Shown in pieces: positions 1-13,100 of a DNA stretch of 64,000 nt. How positions within the stretch are numbered: position 1 is the first letter of the stretch; the number at the start of each line of letters is the position of its first letter. The notes below the pieces were generated by a model. The model saw only the letters and a list, made by a program, of their open reading frames with translations, was not told the DNA's origin and ran no database searches. The position numbers and the translations under genes were made by a program. The stretch comes from Rhizophagus irregularis (lineage: Eukaryota > Glomeromycota > Glomeromycetes > Glomerales > Glomeraceae), in assembly GCF_026210795.1 (NCBI RefSeq), contig NC_089430.1:1364001-1428000 (forward strand). Reading direction: 5' to 3'.

Positions 1-470
1 AAAAAATTCTTAACGAAATTCTCTATCAAAAAAAAATCTCACTTGTTAAAAAAATTTTCTAGTAACGAAATTATCTATCAAAAAAAAAATCTTCCCTATT
101 AAAAAAATTCTTCAAATAATTTTCTGCAAAAAAAAAAAAAATTCTCAATTAATTCTTTATCAAAAAAAAAAATCTCTCCTATCAAAAAAAAATTGTTAAG
201 TACATATCAAAAAAAAATCTTATCAAAAAAAAAATTCTCCAATAAAATTTCTATCAAATAAAAGTTTTTAACGAAATTATCATCAAAAAAAAAACTCAGA
301 AATGTTCCTATCAATGAAAAAAAATCTTATTAAAAAAATTCCCAAAGAAATTCTATCAAACTAAGCCTTTGCCTATATTAAAAATAAAAATTCTCTACAA
401 AATTTGTTTATAAAAAAAAGCCAATAAAAAAAAAAAAAATTTTTTAAAACTACGCTAAACTTAAAACATG
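1..470. repeat. A-rich low-complexity tract
   Basis: The stretch is built of runs of 7-13 A separated by short spacers such as TTCTCTATC and TTAACGAAATT, in an irregular array. No open frame of note is present. It is probably a decayed simple repeat. Confidence 0.7.
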
Positions 471-574
471 TGACCAACAAAATATCAACCCTGTGCTGAC
501 AAAGAAACTAATTTTTGACAAAGATAAAATTATTGAGCATAGTTGGATTAAATCAAATACAGTTGGACAAAAAC

Positions 575-927
575 ATCAAGCACAGACGGACAAAAATATC
601 AAGCACAAATGGATAAAAACATAAAGCACGGACGGATAAAAATGTCAAGCATGGTCAGATAAAAACATCAAGCACGTACAGATAAAACCATCAAGCACGT
701 ACAGATAAATATCAAGCACGTACAGATAAACATCAAGCACGTACAGATAAAACATCAAGCACGTACAGATAAAACATCAAGCACGTACAGATAAACATCA
801 AGCATGAACAGATAAAAATATCAAGCACGTGATAGATAAACATCAAGCATGAACAGATAAAAATATCAAGCACGTACAGATAAATATCAAGCACGGGACA
901 GATGAAAATCAAGCATAAACAGGTAAA
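575..927. repeat. Minisatellite, about 16 copies of a 21-23 bp unit
   Basis: The unit has the consensus ATCAAGCACGTACAGATAAA with one to three extra A/C at the end. Central copies (about 680-790) are almost identical, while outer copies diverge (CACAGACGGACA, CATGAACAGATA). The array ends at about 930-985 in GTCAAGCCATGCTTGATA, where the ATCAAGC core appears in inverted form. There is no spacer/repeat alternation, so this is not a CRISPR array. Confidence 0.85.
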
Positions 928-999
928 ATGTCAGACACGGGGTGACATTTTGTCAAGCCATGCTTGATATTTTATCGCACAATGTCTGATAATTATGTC

Positions 1000-3755
1000 C
1001 AACTCGGCTTGCCATACCCTATGTCTTAGCAAGCAGTCTTACCTCAAACGTTTTTTGATATGAATAGTGAAGCTTTTGATAAAGTTAATTAACGTCCCAC
1101 AAACCTGATTTACTTGTATGTAAAATTAAAATCCTTTGTTTTGATGACTCCCGTAGGTGCTAACATTTGAAGCAAATACTGTGATATGGATTTTCTTCTG
1201 CGGTAGAACAAAAAATATGTTAATTAGAAAGCAAATAATCACTTTTAAACGGTCACGTTATAATGTTAGGGAAATAATTATAGGAAGAAATTTCTTTGGT
1301 GATAAATTTGCGGCTGATATGAAAGATTCTATGGATTACTTTTCTGACTCCAATTAAATAATTATTACTAATAGAGATATACGAAAATATATTTTGGCCG
1401 TGTAATATGTTATATTTTTTCATTTTTTTGCCTTCTCAGTTTTCCATCAGATTTCTTCTGGTTCTTCAATTTTTTTTGTTTTTTTTTCTTTACAATAATA
1501 ATATTTATTTAATTCTCTTTCAAGTTTTTACCTTCCTTTTATAAAAAATTTAATTTTAATTTAATACTTTAAGAGTGCGCTTAAATTTTTTTTTTTTAAT
1601 ATTTTATGCCATACTAGCAGTCTCGCACCGGGGTCAATGGACTTGAACCATATAATAAATTATGCACAAAATTAGATATCAAATAATCAACACTTATGAT
1701 ACTACTAACCTAACAGAGTCGTGTTACACATTACACAATTCAAATTAATTTATACAAGTAATCTAAAACATCTTTAATTATAAAGATTATAAATATTAAA
1801 AGATATTATCTATTGATAATTTAAGTGCACAATTCAATTTTATTTTATTTTCAGAAATGATTGTAGCATGAATATAATATTAGATACTTCAAGTCCAAAA
1901 GAAAAATGCCATCTTGAATAATTTTTATGGATAGTATAGATTTATGAAATATTTCCTATATTTCATCTCTAATTAGTCACATAATTGTCTCAAATCAATC
2001 TGAGGTTCGCGTAAACTAATTAATCTGTGAAGATTGTAACAACTTTCATCTATTATACAAATTTATTATTAGTCATTGTTGATTAATCATATGCATTAAT
2101 TACTCTTATTATTATGGAATTAAATCTTTTTTATTCACACAATAAACTTTCCAATATGTTCTCTGAAATTAACATCTTGAATATTACTAAATTCTTATAA
2201 TTTTACGTTCATTTAGCAGAAAAAAAAATATTCATTTGACTATTGAATTTCATTTATTGACGAAAAGCTTACTAATCTGATGATCAAAAGGATACTTAAG
2301 TCTGTTGATCAATGTCACAAAATCTGAAAAAAATTGTTCTATGACCGCAAAAGAGCAAAAAGATGACTGAAATTATATTACCATTATTAAGATTAATTAT
2401 TACAGTATATGATATTAATGAATACTATAAATATATATATACTTTCATTTAATGCATGAAGTATTTCATGTATTAATCATCATCCTCCGGACAATTAAAC
2501 TGATTTACAGCTAGGAATAACACACATGATTTAAAGCATCATATTTTAACAGTTTTTTTATTTTAAACCCTTGAACGGCATGATCATCACAATATAATAA
2601 ATGTGCACTTTTAAGTGTAAAGAGCTTGAAAATGGTAATTTATTGCACAATAAAGTGCTTGATGTTTTAAAACATTTTTTAAATCGTTTTAAAACACTGG
2701 AGTTGTTTTTAAAACATGTTTTTTGCCATTCCTATTTACAGCCCATGGCATTGCACTCATCATTCAGAAATTTATCTTTAACTGTATCTCATATGCAATT
2801 TAACCTTTGCCATGTGGTATTTAACACATTATTATGTAATAAAAATGTGTTTGATCATTTTAAATCTAGTAAAAATTTAGCTTTTAAGATATAAAAATTT
2901 CTTTTCCTGACAATATAATTAATAACTTTTATTAATTAGTTTAACTCGAAATCGCCAAAAAAAAGAAGACTAATTGAAAAAAAATCTATTATTGCTTCAC
3001 TTTCTGAAATTAGTGAGCAGATGATTAAGAAAAAAAGGTATTGAAAAAATTGGGAGATATAAAAAACTATTAATTGAAAAAAGTTTAATTTTTCGATTTG
3101 AACTGAAAAAATCGAAAACTAACTAATTAAAATTTTTTTTTAGTTTTAAGAAAGAAAAACTTTTTTCGGTAAACAGAAAAAAAAACAAAAAAAATTTTTG
3201 GTATTTGAAAAAAATCAAAAGAAAAAATGTGAAAAATTTTAATTTTTAATAAATGTTTTTTTGAAAAAAAAAACAAAAAAAAAAATTTGAAAATATAGAA
3301 AAAATGAAAAAAAATTTTTTTTTCGGTATTGAAAATAAAAAAAAAAGACTAATCTACTTTTCGAATTGAACAATAAGACTTTTTTTTTCATTAATTAGTA
3401 AATCACAAAAATCTGGCTTATCAACACGCGCGATAGTCAATATTTCAATGTTATTCAAGTGTGATTTCAAAGTTGATTTTTAACTCACAAACACATGATA
3501 TTATACGAGGTGTGTATATTTATTATCTAAATATTAAAAAAGAATTTGTACGTATAAAGCTATAAAAAATTTAACCTGAAATAATTTTATTTCTAATCAT
3601 ACGAGTTTCAAATTAGCTTAGGTCTTTTATAGTATAGATTCAAATTTTGTATTAGATAGATAATTTATATATATCAGATATGTACTGTATATATACTTTA
3701 TTAACACAATGCATTTATTTACGTTGATTTGGGGTTGATTACTTTTGTAGTTTTA

Positions 3756-3789
<34 letters not shown>

Positions 3790-4172
3790 CTCTTCTCGGA
3801 AAAAGGATTAAAATTTCATTAACTGGAATTAGATTAGATGTACAATATGACTTGCTGATCAAATGGTCTTAACTATAAAGAATACGGATCAGCAATTCAA
3901 AATTAATTTATACAGGCTAATCTGAACGTTAGTCACACAAACACCATTTTTCTAATTATATAGATATACAGTAGTCATATTATTCATATAGATGGGCGGA
4001 TTTGGATCATCAAGTGAGCCGTATGAATTTTTATGGTATGATCAACATCGAAGAAGCTTCATTACGTAAAACTTACATAATTAATTTATGCAAATTTCTG
4101 TGTTACCTGTTACTTGTGGTTCATTATAAATAAGATTCTTATTTGAAAAAATTTTTTGAGCTTTTGAAAATT
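1000..4172. other. AT-rich intergenic DNA, no gene recognised
   Basis: Only short chance frames occur (for example at 1157-1357 and 2601-2894), with no recognisable domain. Three GTTTTAAAAC-type palindromes cluster at about 2664-2720, and long A/T homopolymers fill 2950-3380 and 3757-3790. The last 150 bases are the probable promoter and 5' leader of the large kinase gene that follows. Confidence 0.5.
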
Positions 4173-7100
4173 ATGTCTTCCCAAAATATACCTTTGAAAA
4201 GAAGTAATATTCTGAAATATTTAGAAACCAATTTTACAAATTGGACCAGTGGAAATGGAAAAATTGATGATTTCATTCAAGAAAGGCAATTAAAAATTAA
4301 TAACTATGATGATATAGTGCTTGAATGGATTCCATACAATCAGTTTAATGAAATCAAAGAGACAGGTAACAATGGCTCTGTAACAGTATATTCAGCAAGA
4401 TGGAAGGATGGCCCATTATACATAAGGTGTTTGTGCAGCAATTTTTATAGAAGAAATTCAAATAAAGAAGTTGCTTTAAAATGTTCGCATAGTTCACAAG
4501 AATCCATTGATTCTTTAATAAATGAGGTATGAAATTTCTTCAAATATTTTAATACTTTTTTTAATTAATATATTGACAATCTCTTTTATTTATGTTTAGG
4601 CTAAAAAACATCCAATAAAACATAAAGTATTTCAAGTATTGTATGGAATATCTCAAAATCCAGATACAGGAGATTATATTTTGGTTCAAAACAATTATAT
4701 GTGGACAAGTGAAAATGAAAAAATTGATGATTTCATTCAAGAAAGGCAATACAAAATTAACAAATATGATGATATTGTACTTGAATGGATTCCATACAAT
4801 CAGTTTAGTGAAATTAAAGAGATAGGTAAAAATGACTTTATAGCAGTATATTCAGCAATATGGAAGGATGGTCCATTATATAAGGAATATAAATGGAGTG
4901 ATTATACAAGAAATCCAAATAAAAAAGTTGCTTTAAAATATTTATATAATTCACAAGAATCCATTGATTCTTTGATAAATGAAGTATGAAATTTCTTCAA
5001 ATATTTAAATACTTTTTTTAATTAATATATTTACAATCTCTTTTATTTATATTTAGACTAAAAAATATCCAACAAATTATGAAGTATTTCAGGTATTGTA
5101 TGGAATATCTCAAAATCCAGATACAGGAGATTATATTTTGGTTCAAAATAATTTTACATGGATAAGTGGAAATGAAAAAATTAATGATTTCATTCAAGAA
5201 AGGCAGTACAAAATTAACAAATATGATGAAATTGTACTTGAATGGATTCCATACAATCAGTTTAGTGAAATTAAAGAGACAGGTAAAAATGACTTTGTAA
5301 CAGTATATTCAACAATATGGAAGAATGGTCCATTATATAAGAAATATGAATGGAGTGATTATACTAGAGATTCAAATAAAAAAGTTGCTTTAAAATGTTT
5401 ACGTAATTTGCAAGAATCCATTGATTCTTTAATAAATGAGGTATGAAATTTCTTCAAATATTTAATTACTTTTTTTAATTAATATATTTACAAACCTTTT
5501 TATTTATATTCAGATTAAAAAATATCCAACAAAACACAAAGCATTTCAAGTATTATATGGAATATCTCAAAATCCATATACAGGAGATTACATTTTAGTT
5601 CAAAACAATTCTATAAACTTGACAAACTGTATTAGTGAAATTGAAAAAATTGATGATTTTATTCAAGAAAGGCAATTAAAAATTAATGACTATGATGATA
5701 TAGTGCTTGAATGGATTCCATACAATCAGTTTAATGAAATTAAAAAGAAAGGTAAAATTGGCCCTGCAATAGTATATTTAGCAATATGGAAGAATGGTCC
5801 ATTATATTATAATAAACTGTATGGAAATTATACTAGAGATTCAAATAAAGAGGTCACTTTAAAATATCTATATAATTTACAAGAATCTATTGATTCTTTA
5901 ATAAATGAAGTATGAAATTTCTTCAAATATTTTAATCCTTTTTTAATTTATATATTAACGATCTCTTTTATTTATGTTTAGGCTAAAAAATATCCAATGA
6001 AACACAAAATATTACAAGTATTGTATGGAATATCTCAAAATCCAGATACGGGAGATTATATTTTGGTTCAAAATAATTATATGTGGACAAGTGGAAATGA
6101 AAAAATTGATGATTTTGTTCAGGAAAGGCAATTAAAAATTAATAATTATGATGATATTGTGCTTGAATGGATTCCATATAATCAGTTTAGTGAAATTAAA
6201 GAGACAGGTAAAAATGACATTGTAACAGTATATTCAGCAATATGGAAGGATGGTCCATTATTCAAGTTGTTTGATGATGATTATTATACAAGAGATTCAT
6301 ATAAAGATGTTGCTTTAAAATGTTTACATAATTTGCAAAAATCCATCAATTCTTTAATAAATGAGGTATGAAATTTCTTCAAATATTTAAATACTTTTTT
6401 AATTAAGAAATAATGTATTCACCGCACCCCGCGTTACAAATTTATATATATTTTTATATTTATCATTTGCTATTTTAAGGGGTGCGGCGTATAAACTAAA
6501 GATCGACATAAATAATTTACAAAAAAGGAAGGATACTTTGTAACTCAGGGTGCGGTAAATAAATTCACTCTTTAATTAATATATTTACAATCTCTTTTAC
6601 TTATTTTTAGGCTAAAAAATATCCAACAAATTACAAAGCATTTCAAGTATTATATGGAATATCTCAAAATCCAGATACAGGAGATTATATTTTTGTTCAA
6701 AACAATTATATGTGGACAAGTGGAAATGAAAAAATTGATGATTTCATTCAAGAAAGGCAATTAAAAATTAATGAATATGATGATATAGTGCTTGAATGGA
6801 TACCATACAAGCAGTTTAAAAAAGTTAAAGAATCAGGCAAAAATGGCCTTATAACAGTATATTCAGCAATATGGGAGGATGGTCCATTATATAAGAAGAA
6901 TAAATGGAGTGATTGTACAAGAGATTCATATAAAAAAGTTGATTTAAAATGTTTTTATAATTCACAAGAATCCGTTGATTCTTTAATAAATGAGGTATGA
7001 AATTTCTTTAAATATTTAAATACTTTTTTTTTAATTAATATACTTATAAATTCTTTATTTATATTTAGGCTAAAAAATATTCAACAAAATATGAAGAATT

Positions 7101-10100
7101 TCAAGTATTGTATGGAATATCTCAAAATCCAGATACAGGAAATTATATTTTGGTTCAAAACAATTATATGTGGACAAGTGGAAATGAAAAAATTGATGAT
7201 TTCATTCAAGAAAGGCAATTAAAAATTAATGAATATGATGATATAGTGCTTGAATGGATACCATACAAGCAGTTTAAAAAAATTAAAGAATCAGGCAAAA
7301 ATGGCCTTATAACAGTATATTCAGCAATATGGGAGGATGGTCCATTATATAATAAGGAGAATAAATGGAGTGATTGTACAAGAGATTCATATAAAAAAGT
7401 TGCTTTAAAATGTTTTTATAATTCACAAGAATCCGTTGATTCTTTAATAAATGAGGTATGAAATTTCTTTAAATATTTAAATACTTTTTAATTAATATAC
7501 TTATAAATTCTTTATTTATATTTAGGCTAAAAAATATTCAACAAAATATGAAGAATTTCAAGTAATGTATGGAATATCTCAAAATCCAGATACAGGAAAT
7601 TATATTTTGGTTCAAAATAATTATATATGGACAAGTGGAAATGAAAAAATTGATGATTTCATTCAAGAAAGGCAATACAAAATTAACAAATATGATGATA
7701 TTGTACTTGAATGGATTCCATACAATCAGTTTAGTGAAATTAAAGAGATAGGTAAAAATGACTTTATAGCAGTATATTTAGCAATATGGAAGGATGGTCC
7801 ATTATATAAGGAATATAAATGGAGTGATTATACAAGAAATCCAAATAAAAAAGTTGCTTTAAAATATTTATATAATTCACAAGAATCCATTGATTCTTTG
7901 ATAAATGAAGTATGAAATTTCTTCAAATATTTAAATACTTTTTTTAATTAATATATTTACAATCTCTTTTATTTATATTTAGACTAAAAAATATCCAACA
8001 AATTATGAAGTATTTCAGGTATTGTATGGAATATCTCAAAATCCAAATACAGGAGATTATATTTTAGTTCAAAATAATTATACATGGATAAGTGGAAATG
8101 AAAAAATTGATAATTTTGTTAAGAAGAGGCAATTAAAAATTAATAAACATGATGATATTGTGCTTGAATGGATTCCATACAATCAGTTTAATGAAGTTGA
8201 AGAAATAAACAAAACTAGTCTTATAACAGTATATTCAGCAATATGGAAGGATGGTCCATTATATAAGAAATATAAGCAGAGTGATTATACAAGAACTTCA
8301 AATAAAGAAGTTACTTTAAAATACTTGCATAATTCACAAGAATCCATTGATTCTTTTATAAATGAAGTATGAAATTTCTTTAAATATTTAAATACTTTTT
8401 TTTATTGTGTATATTTATAATTTCTTTAATTTATATTTAGACTAAAAAATATCCAACAAAATATGAAGTATTTCAAGTATTGTATGGAATATCTCAAAAT
8501 CCAAATACAGGAGATTATATTTTAGTTCAAAATAATTATACGTGGATAAGTGGAAATGAAAAAATTGATGATTTTGTTAAAAAGAGGCAATTAAAAATTA
8601 ATAAACATGATGATATTGTGCTTGAATGGATTCCATATAGTCAGTTTAGTGAAATTAAAGAGACAGGTAAAAATGACTTTGTAACAGTATATTCAACAAT
8701 ATGGAAGGATGGTCCATTATATAAGAAATATGAATGGAGTGATTATACTAGAGATTCAAATAAAAAAGTTGCTTTAAAATGTTTACGTAATTTGCAAGAA
8801 TCCATTGATTCTTTAATAAATGAGGTACGAAATTTTTTCAAATATTTAAATACTTTTTTTAACTAATATATTGACAATCTCTTTTATTTATATTTAGGCT
8901 AAAAAATATCCAACAACAAAACATAAATTATTTCAAGTATTGTATGGAATATCTCAAAATACAGATACAGGAGATTACATTTTGGTTCAAAATAATTATA
9001 CGTGGACAAGTGGAAATGAAAGAATTGATGATTTTGTTCAGGAAAGGCAATTAAAAATTAATGAATATGATGATATAGTGCTTGAATGGATACCATATAA
9101 TCAGTTTAGTGAAATTAAAGAGACAGGTAAAAATGACTTTGTAACAGTATATTTAGCAATATGGAAGGATGGTCCATTATATAAAAAACATGAATGGAGT
9201 GATTATACAAGAAATCCAAATAGAGAAGTTGTTTTAAAATGTTTAAATAATTCACAAGAATCCATTGATTCTTTAATAAATGAGGTATGAAATTTTTTCA
9301 AATATTTTAATCCTTTTTTTAGTTAATATATTAACAATCTCTTTTATTAATATTTAGACTAAAAAATATCCAACGAAACATAAAGTATTTCAAGTATTGT
9401 ATGGAATATCTCAAAATCCAGATACAGGAGACTATATTTTGGTTCAAAATAATTATATGTGGACAAGTAGAAATGAAAAAATTGATGATTTTATTCAAGA
9501 AAGGCAATTAAAAATTAATAACCATGATGATATAGTGCTTGAATGGATACCATATAATCAGTTTAGTGAAATTAAAGAGACAGGTAAAAATGACTCTGTA
9601 ACAGTACATTCAGCAATATGGAAGGATGGCCCATTATACCATCAATTCCAATCACTTATCCAAATAGTGGTCATAAAGTATTTGCATAGCAATTTTTATA
9701 CAAGAAATTCAAATAAAAAAGTTGCTTTAAAATATCTACATAATTTACAAGAATCTATTGATTCTTTAATAAATGAAGTATGAAATTTCTTCAAATATTT
9801 AATTACTTTTTTTAATTAATATATTTACAAACCTTTTTATTTATATTCAGATTAAAAAATATCCAACAAAACACAAAGCATTTCAAGTATTATATGGAAT
9901 ATCTCAAAATCCATATACAGGAGATTACATTTTAGTTCAAAACAATTCTATAAACTTGACAAACTGTATTAGTGAAATTGAAAAAATTGATGATTTTATT
10001 CAAGAAAGGCAATTAAAAATTAATGACTATGATGATATAGTGCTTGAATGGATTCCATACAATCAGTTTAATGAAATTAAAAAGAAAGGTAAAATTGGCC

Positions 10101-13100
10101 CTGCAATAGTATATTTAGCAATATGGAAGAATGGTCCATTATATTATAATAAACTGTATGGAAATTATACTAGAGATTCAAATAAAGAGGTCACTTTAAA
10201 ATATCTATATAATTTACAAGAATCTATTGATTCTTTAATAAATGAAGTATGAAATTTCTTCAAATATTTTAATCCTTTTTTAATTTATATATTAACGATC
10301 TCTTTTATTTATGTTTAGGCTAAAAAATATCCAACGAAACACAAAATATTACAAGTATTGTATGGAATATCTCAAAATCCAGATACGGGAGATTATATTT
10401 TGGTTCAAAATAATTATATGTGGACAAGTGGAAATGAAAAAATTGATGATTTTGTTCAGGAAAGGCAATTAAAAATTAATAATTATGATGATATTGTGCT
10501 TGAATGGATTCCATATAATCAGTTTAGTGAAATTAAAGAGACAGGTAAAAATGACTTTGTAACAGTATATTCAGCAATATGGAAGGATGGTCCATTATTC
10601 AAGTTGTTTGATGATGATTATTATACAAGAGATTCATATAAAGATGTTGCTTTAAAATGTTTACATAATTTGCAAGAATCCATCAATTCTTTAATAAATG
10701 AGGTATGAAATTTCTTCAAATATTTAAATACTTTTTTAATTAAGAAATAATGTATTCACCGCACCCCGCGTTACAAATTTATATATATTTTTATATTTAT
10801 CATTTGCTATTTTAAGGGGTGCGGCGTATAAACTAAAGATCGACATAAATAATTTACAAAAAAGGAAGGATGCTTTGTAACGCAGGGTGCGGTAAATAAA
10901 TTCACTCTTTAATTAATATATTTACAATCTCTTTTACTTATTTTCAGGCTAAAAAATATCCAACAAATTACAAAGCATTTCAAGTATTATATGGAATATC
11001 TCAAAATCCAGATACAGGAGATTATATTTTTGTTCAAAATAATTATATGTGGACAAGCGGAAATGAAAAAATTGATGATTTTGTCCAGAAAAGGCAATTA
11101 AAAATTAATAAACATGATGATATAGTGCTTGAATGGATACCATATAATCAGTTTAGTGAAATTAAAGAGACAGGTAAAAATGACTTTGTAACAGTATATT
11201 CAGCAATATGGAAGGATGGTCCATTATATAAAAAACATGAATGGAGTGATTATACAAGAAATTCAAATAAAGAAGTTACTTTAAAATATTTACATAATTC
11301 ACAAGAATCCATTGATTCTTTTATAAATGAGGTATGAAATTTCTTTAAATATTTAAATACTTTTTTTTATTATGTATATTTATAATTTCTTTAATTTGTA
11401 TTTAGACTAAAAAATATCCAACAAAATATGAAGTATTTCAAGTATTGTATGGAATATCTCAAAATCCAAATACAGAAGATTATATTTTGGTTCAAAATAA
11501 TTATACGTGGATAAGTGGAAATGAAAAAATTGATAATTTTGTTAAGGAGAGGCAATTAAAAATTAATAAACATGATGATATTGTGCTTGAATGGATTCCA
11601 TACAATCAGTTTAATGAAGTTAAAGAAATAAACAAAAATAGTTTTATAACAGTATACTCAGCAATATGGAAGGATGGTCCATTATATAAGAAATATAAGC
11701 AGAGTGATTATACAAGAAATTCAAATAAAGAAGTTGCTTTAAAATATCTACATAATTTACAAGAATCTATTGATTCTTTAATAAATGAGGTATAAACTTC
11801 TTCAAATATTTAAATGCTTTTTTTATTAATATATTTACAATCATTTTATTTATGTTTAGGCTGAAAAATATCGAATAAGACATACAGTATTTCAAGTATT
11901 ATATGGAATATCTCAAAATCCAGATACAGGAGATTACATTTTAGTCCAAAACAGTTCTATAAACTTGGCAAATTGTATCAGTAAGAATGAAAAAATTGAT
12001 GATTTCATTCAAGAAAGACAATACAAAATTAACAAATATGATGATATTGTACTTGAATGGATTCCATACAATCAGTTTAGTGAAATTAAAGAGATAGGTA
12101 AAAATGACTTTATAGCAGTATATTTAGCAATATGGAAGGATGGTCCATTATATAAGGAATATAAATGGAGTGATTATACAAGAAATCCAAATAAAGAAGT
12201 TGCTTTAAAATATTTATATAATTCACAAGAATCCATTGATTCTTTGATAAATGAAGTATAAAATTTCTTCAAATATTTAAATACTTTTTTTAATTAATAT
12301 ATTTACAATTTCTTTTATTTATTTTTAGACTAAAAAATATCCAACAAAATATGAAGTATTTCAAGTATTGTATGGAATATCTCAAAATCCAGATACAGGA
12401 GATTATATTTTGGTTCAAAATAATTATACATGGATAAGTGGAAATAAAAAAATTAATGATTTCATTCAAGAAAGGCAATACAAAATTAACAAATATGATG
12501 AAATTGTACTTGAATGGATTCCATACAATCAGTTTAGTGAAATTAAAGAGACAGGTAAAAATGACTTTATAGCAGTATATTCAGCAATATGGAAGAATGG
12601 TCCATTATATAAGGAATATAAATGGAATGATTATACAAGAAATTCAAATAAAGAAGTTGCTTTAAAATATTTATATAATTCACAGGAATCCATTGATTCT
12701 TTGATAAATGAAGTATGAAATTTCTTTAATATTTAAATACTTTTCTTAAATTAGTATATTTACAATTTCTTTTATTTATATTTAGACTAAAAAATATCCA
12801 ACAAAATATGAAGTATTTCAGGTATTGTATGGAATATCTCAAAATCCAGATACAGGAGATTATATTTTAGTTCAAAATAATTATACATGGAGTAGTGGAA
12901 ATGAAAAAATTGATAATTTTATTCAAGAAAGGCAATTAAAAACTAATGAATATGATGATATTGTGCTTGAATGGATTCCATACAACCAGTTTAGTGAAAT
13001 TAATGAAATGGGTAAAAATGGCTCTATAATAGTATATTCAGCAATATGGAAGGATGGTCCATTATACAAAAAAGATAAGTGGAGCAATTATGCAAGAAAT

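Noticed and set aside
575-927. CRISPR-like array of short direct repeats
   Set aside because: The units are directly joined with no unique spacers, and the host looks eukaryotic.
1630-1660. GGTTCAAGTCC on the reverse strand, resembling a tRNA B box
   Set aside because: No pairing T-arm stem, no A box at the right distance and no acceptor stem.
2601-2894. 97-codon forward frame
   Set aside because: Built largely of AT-rich palindromic words; no domain or splice context.
4561-4749. Reverse frames opposite array introns (also at 12290 and 13205)
   Set aside because: They are repeated only because the array repeats; they straddle introns and exons and have no domain.
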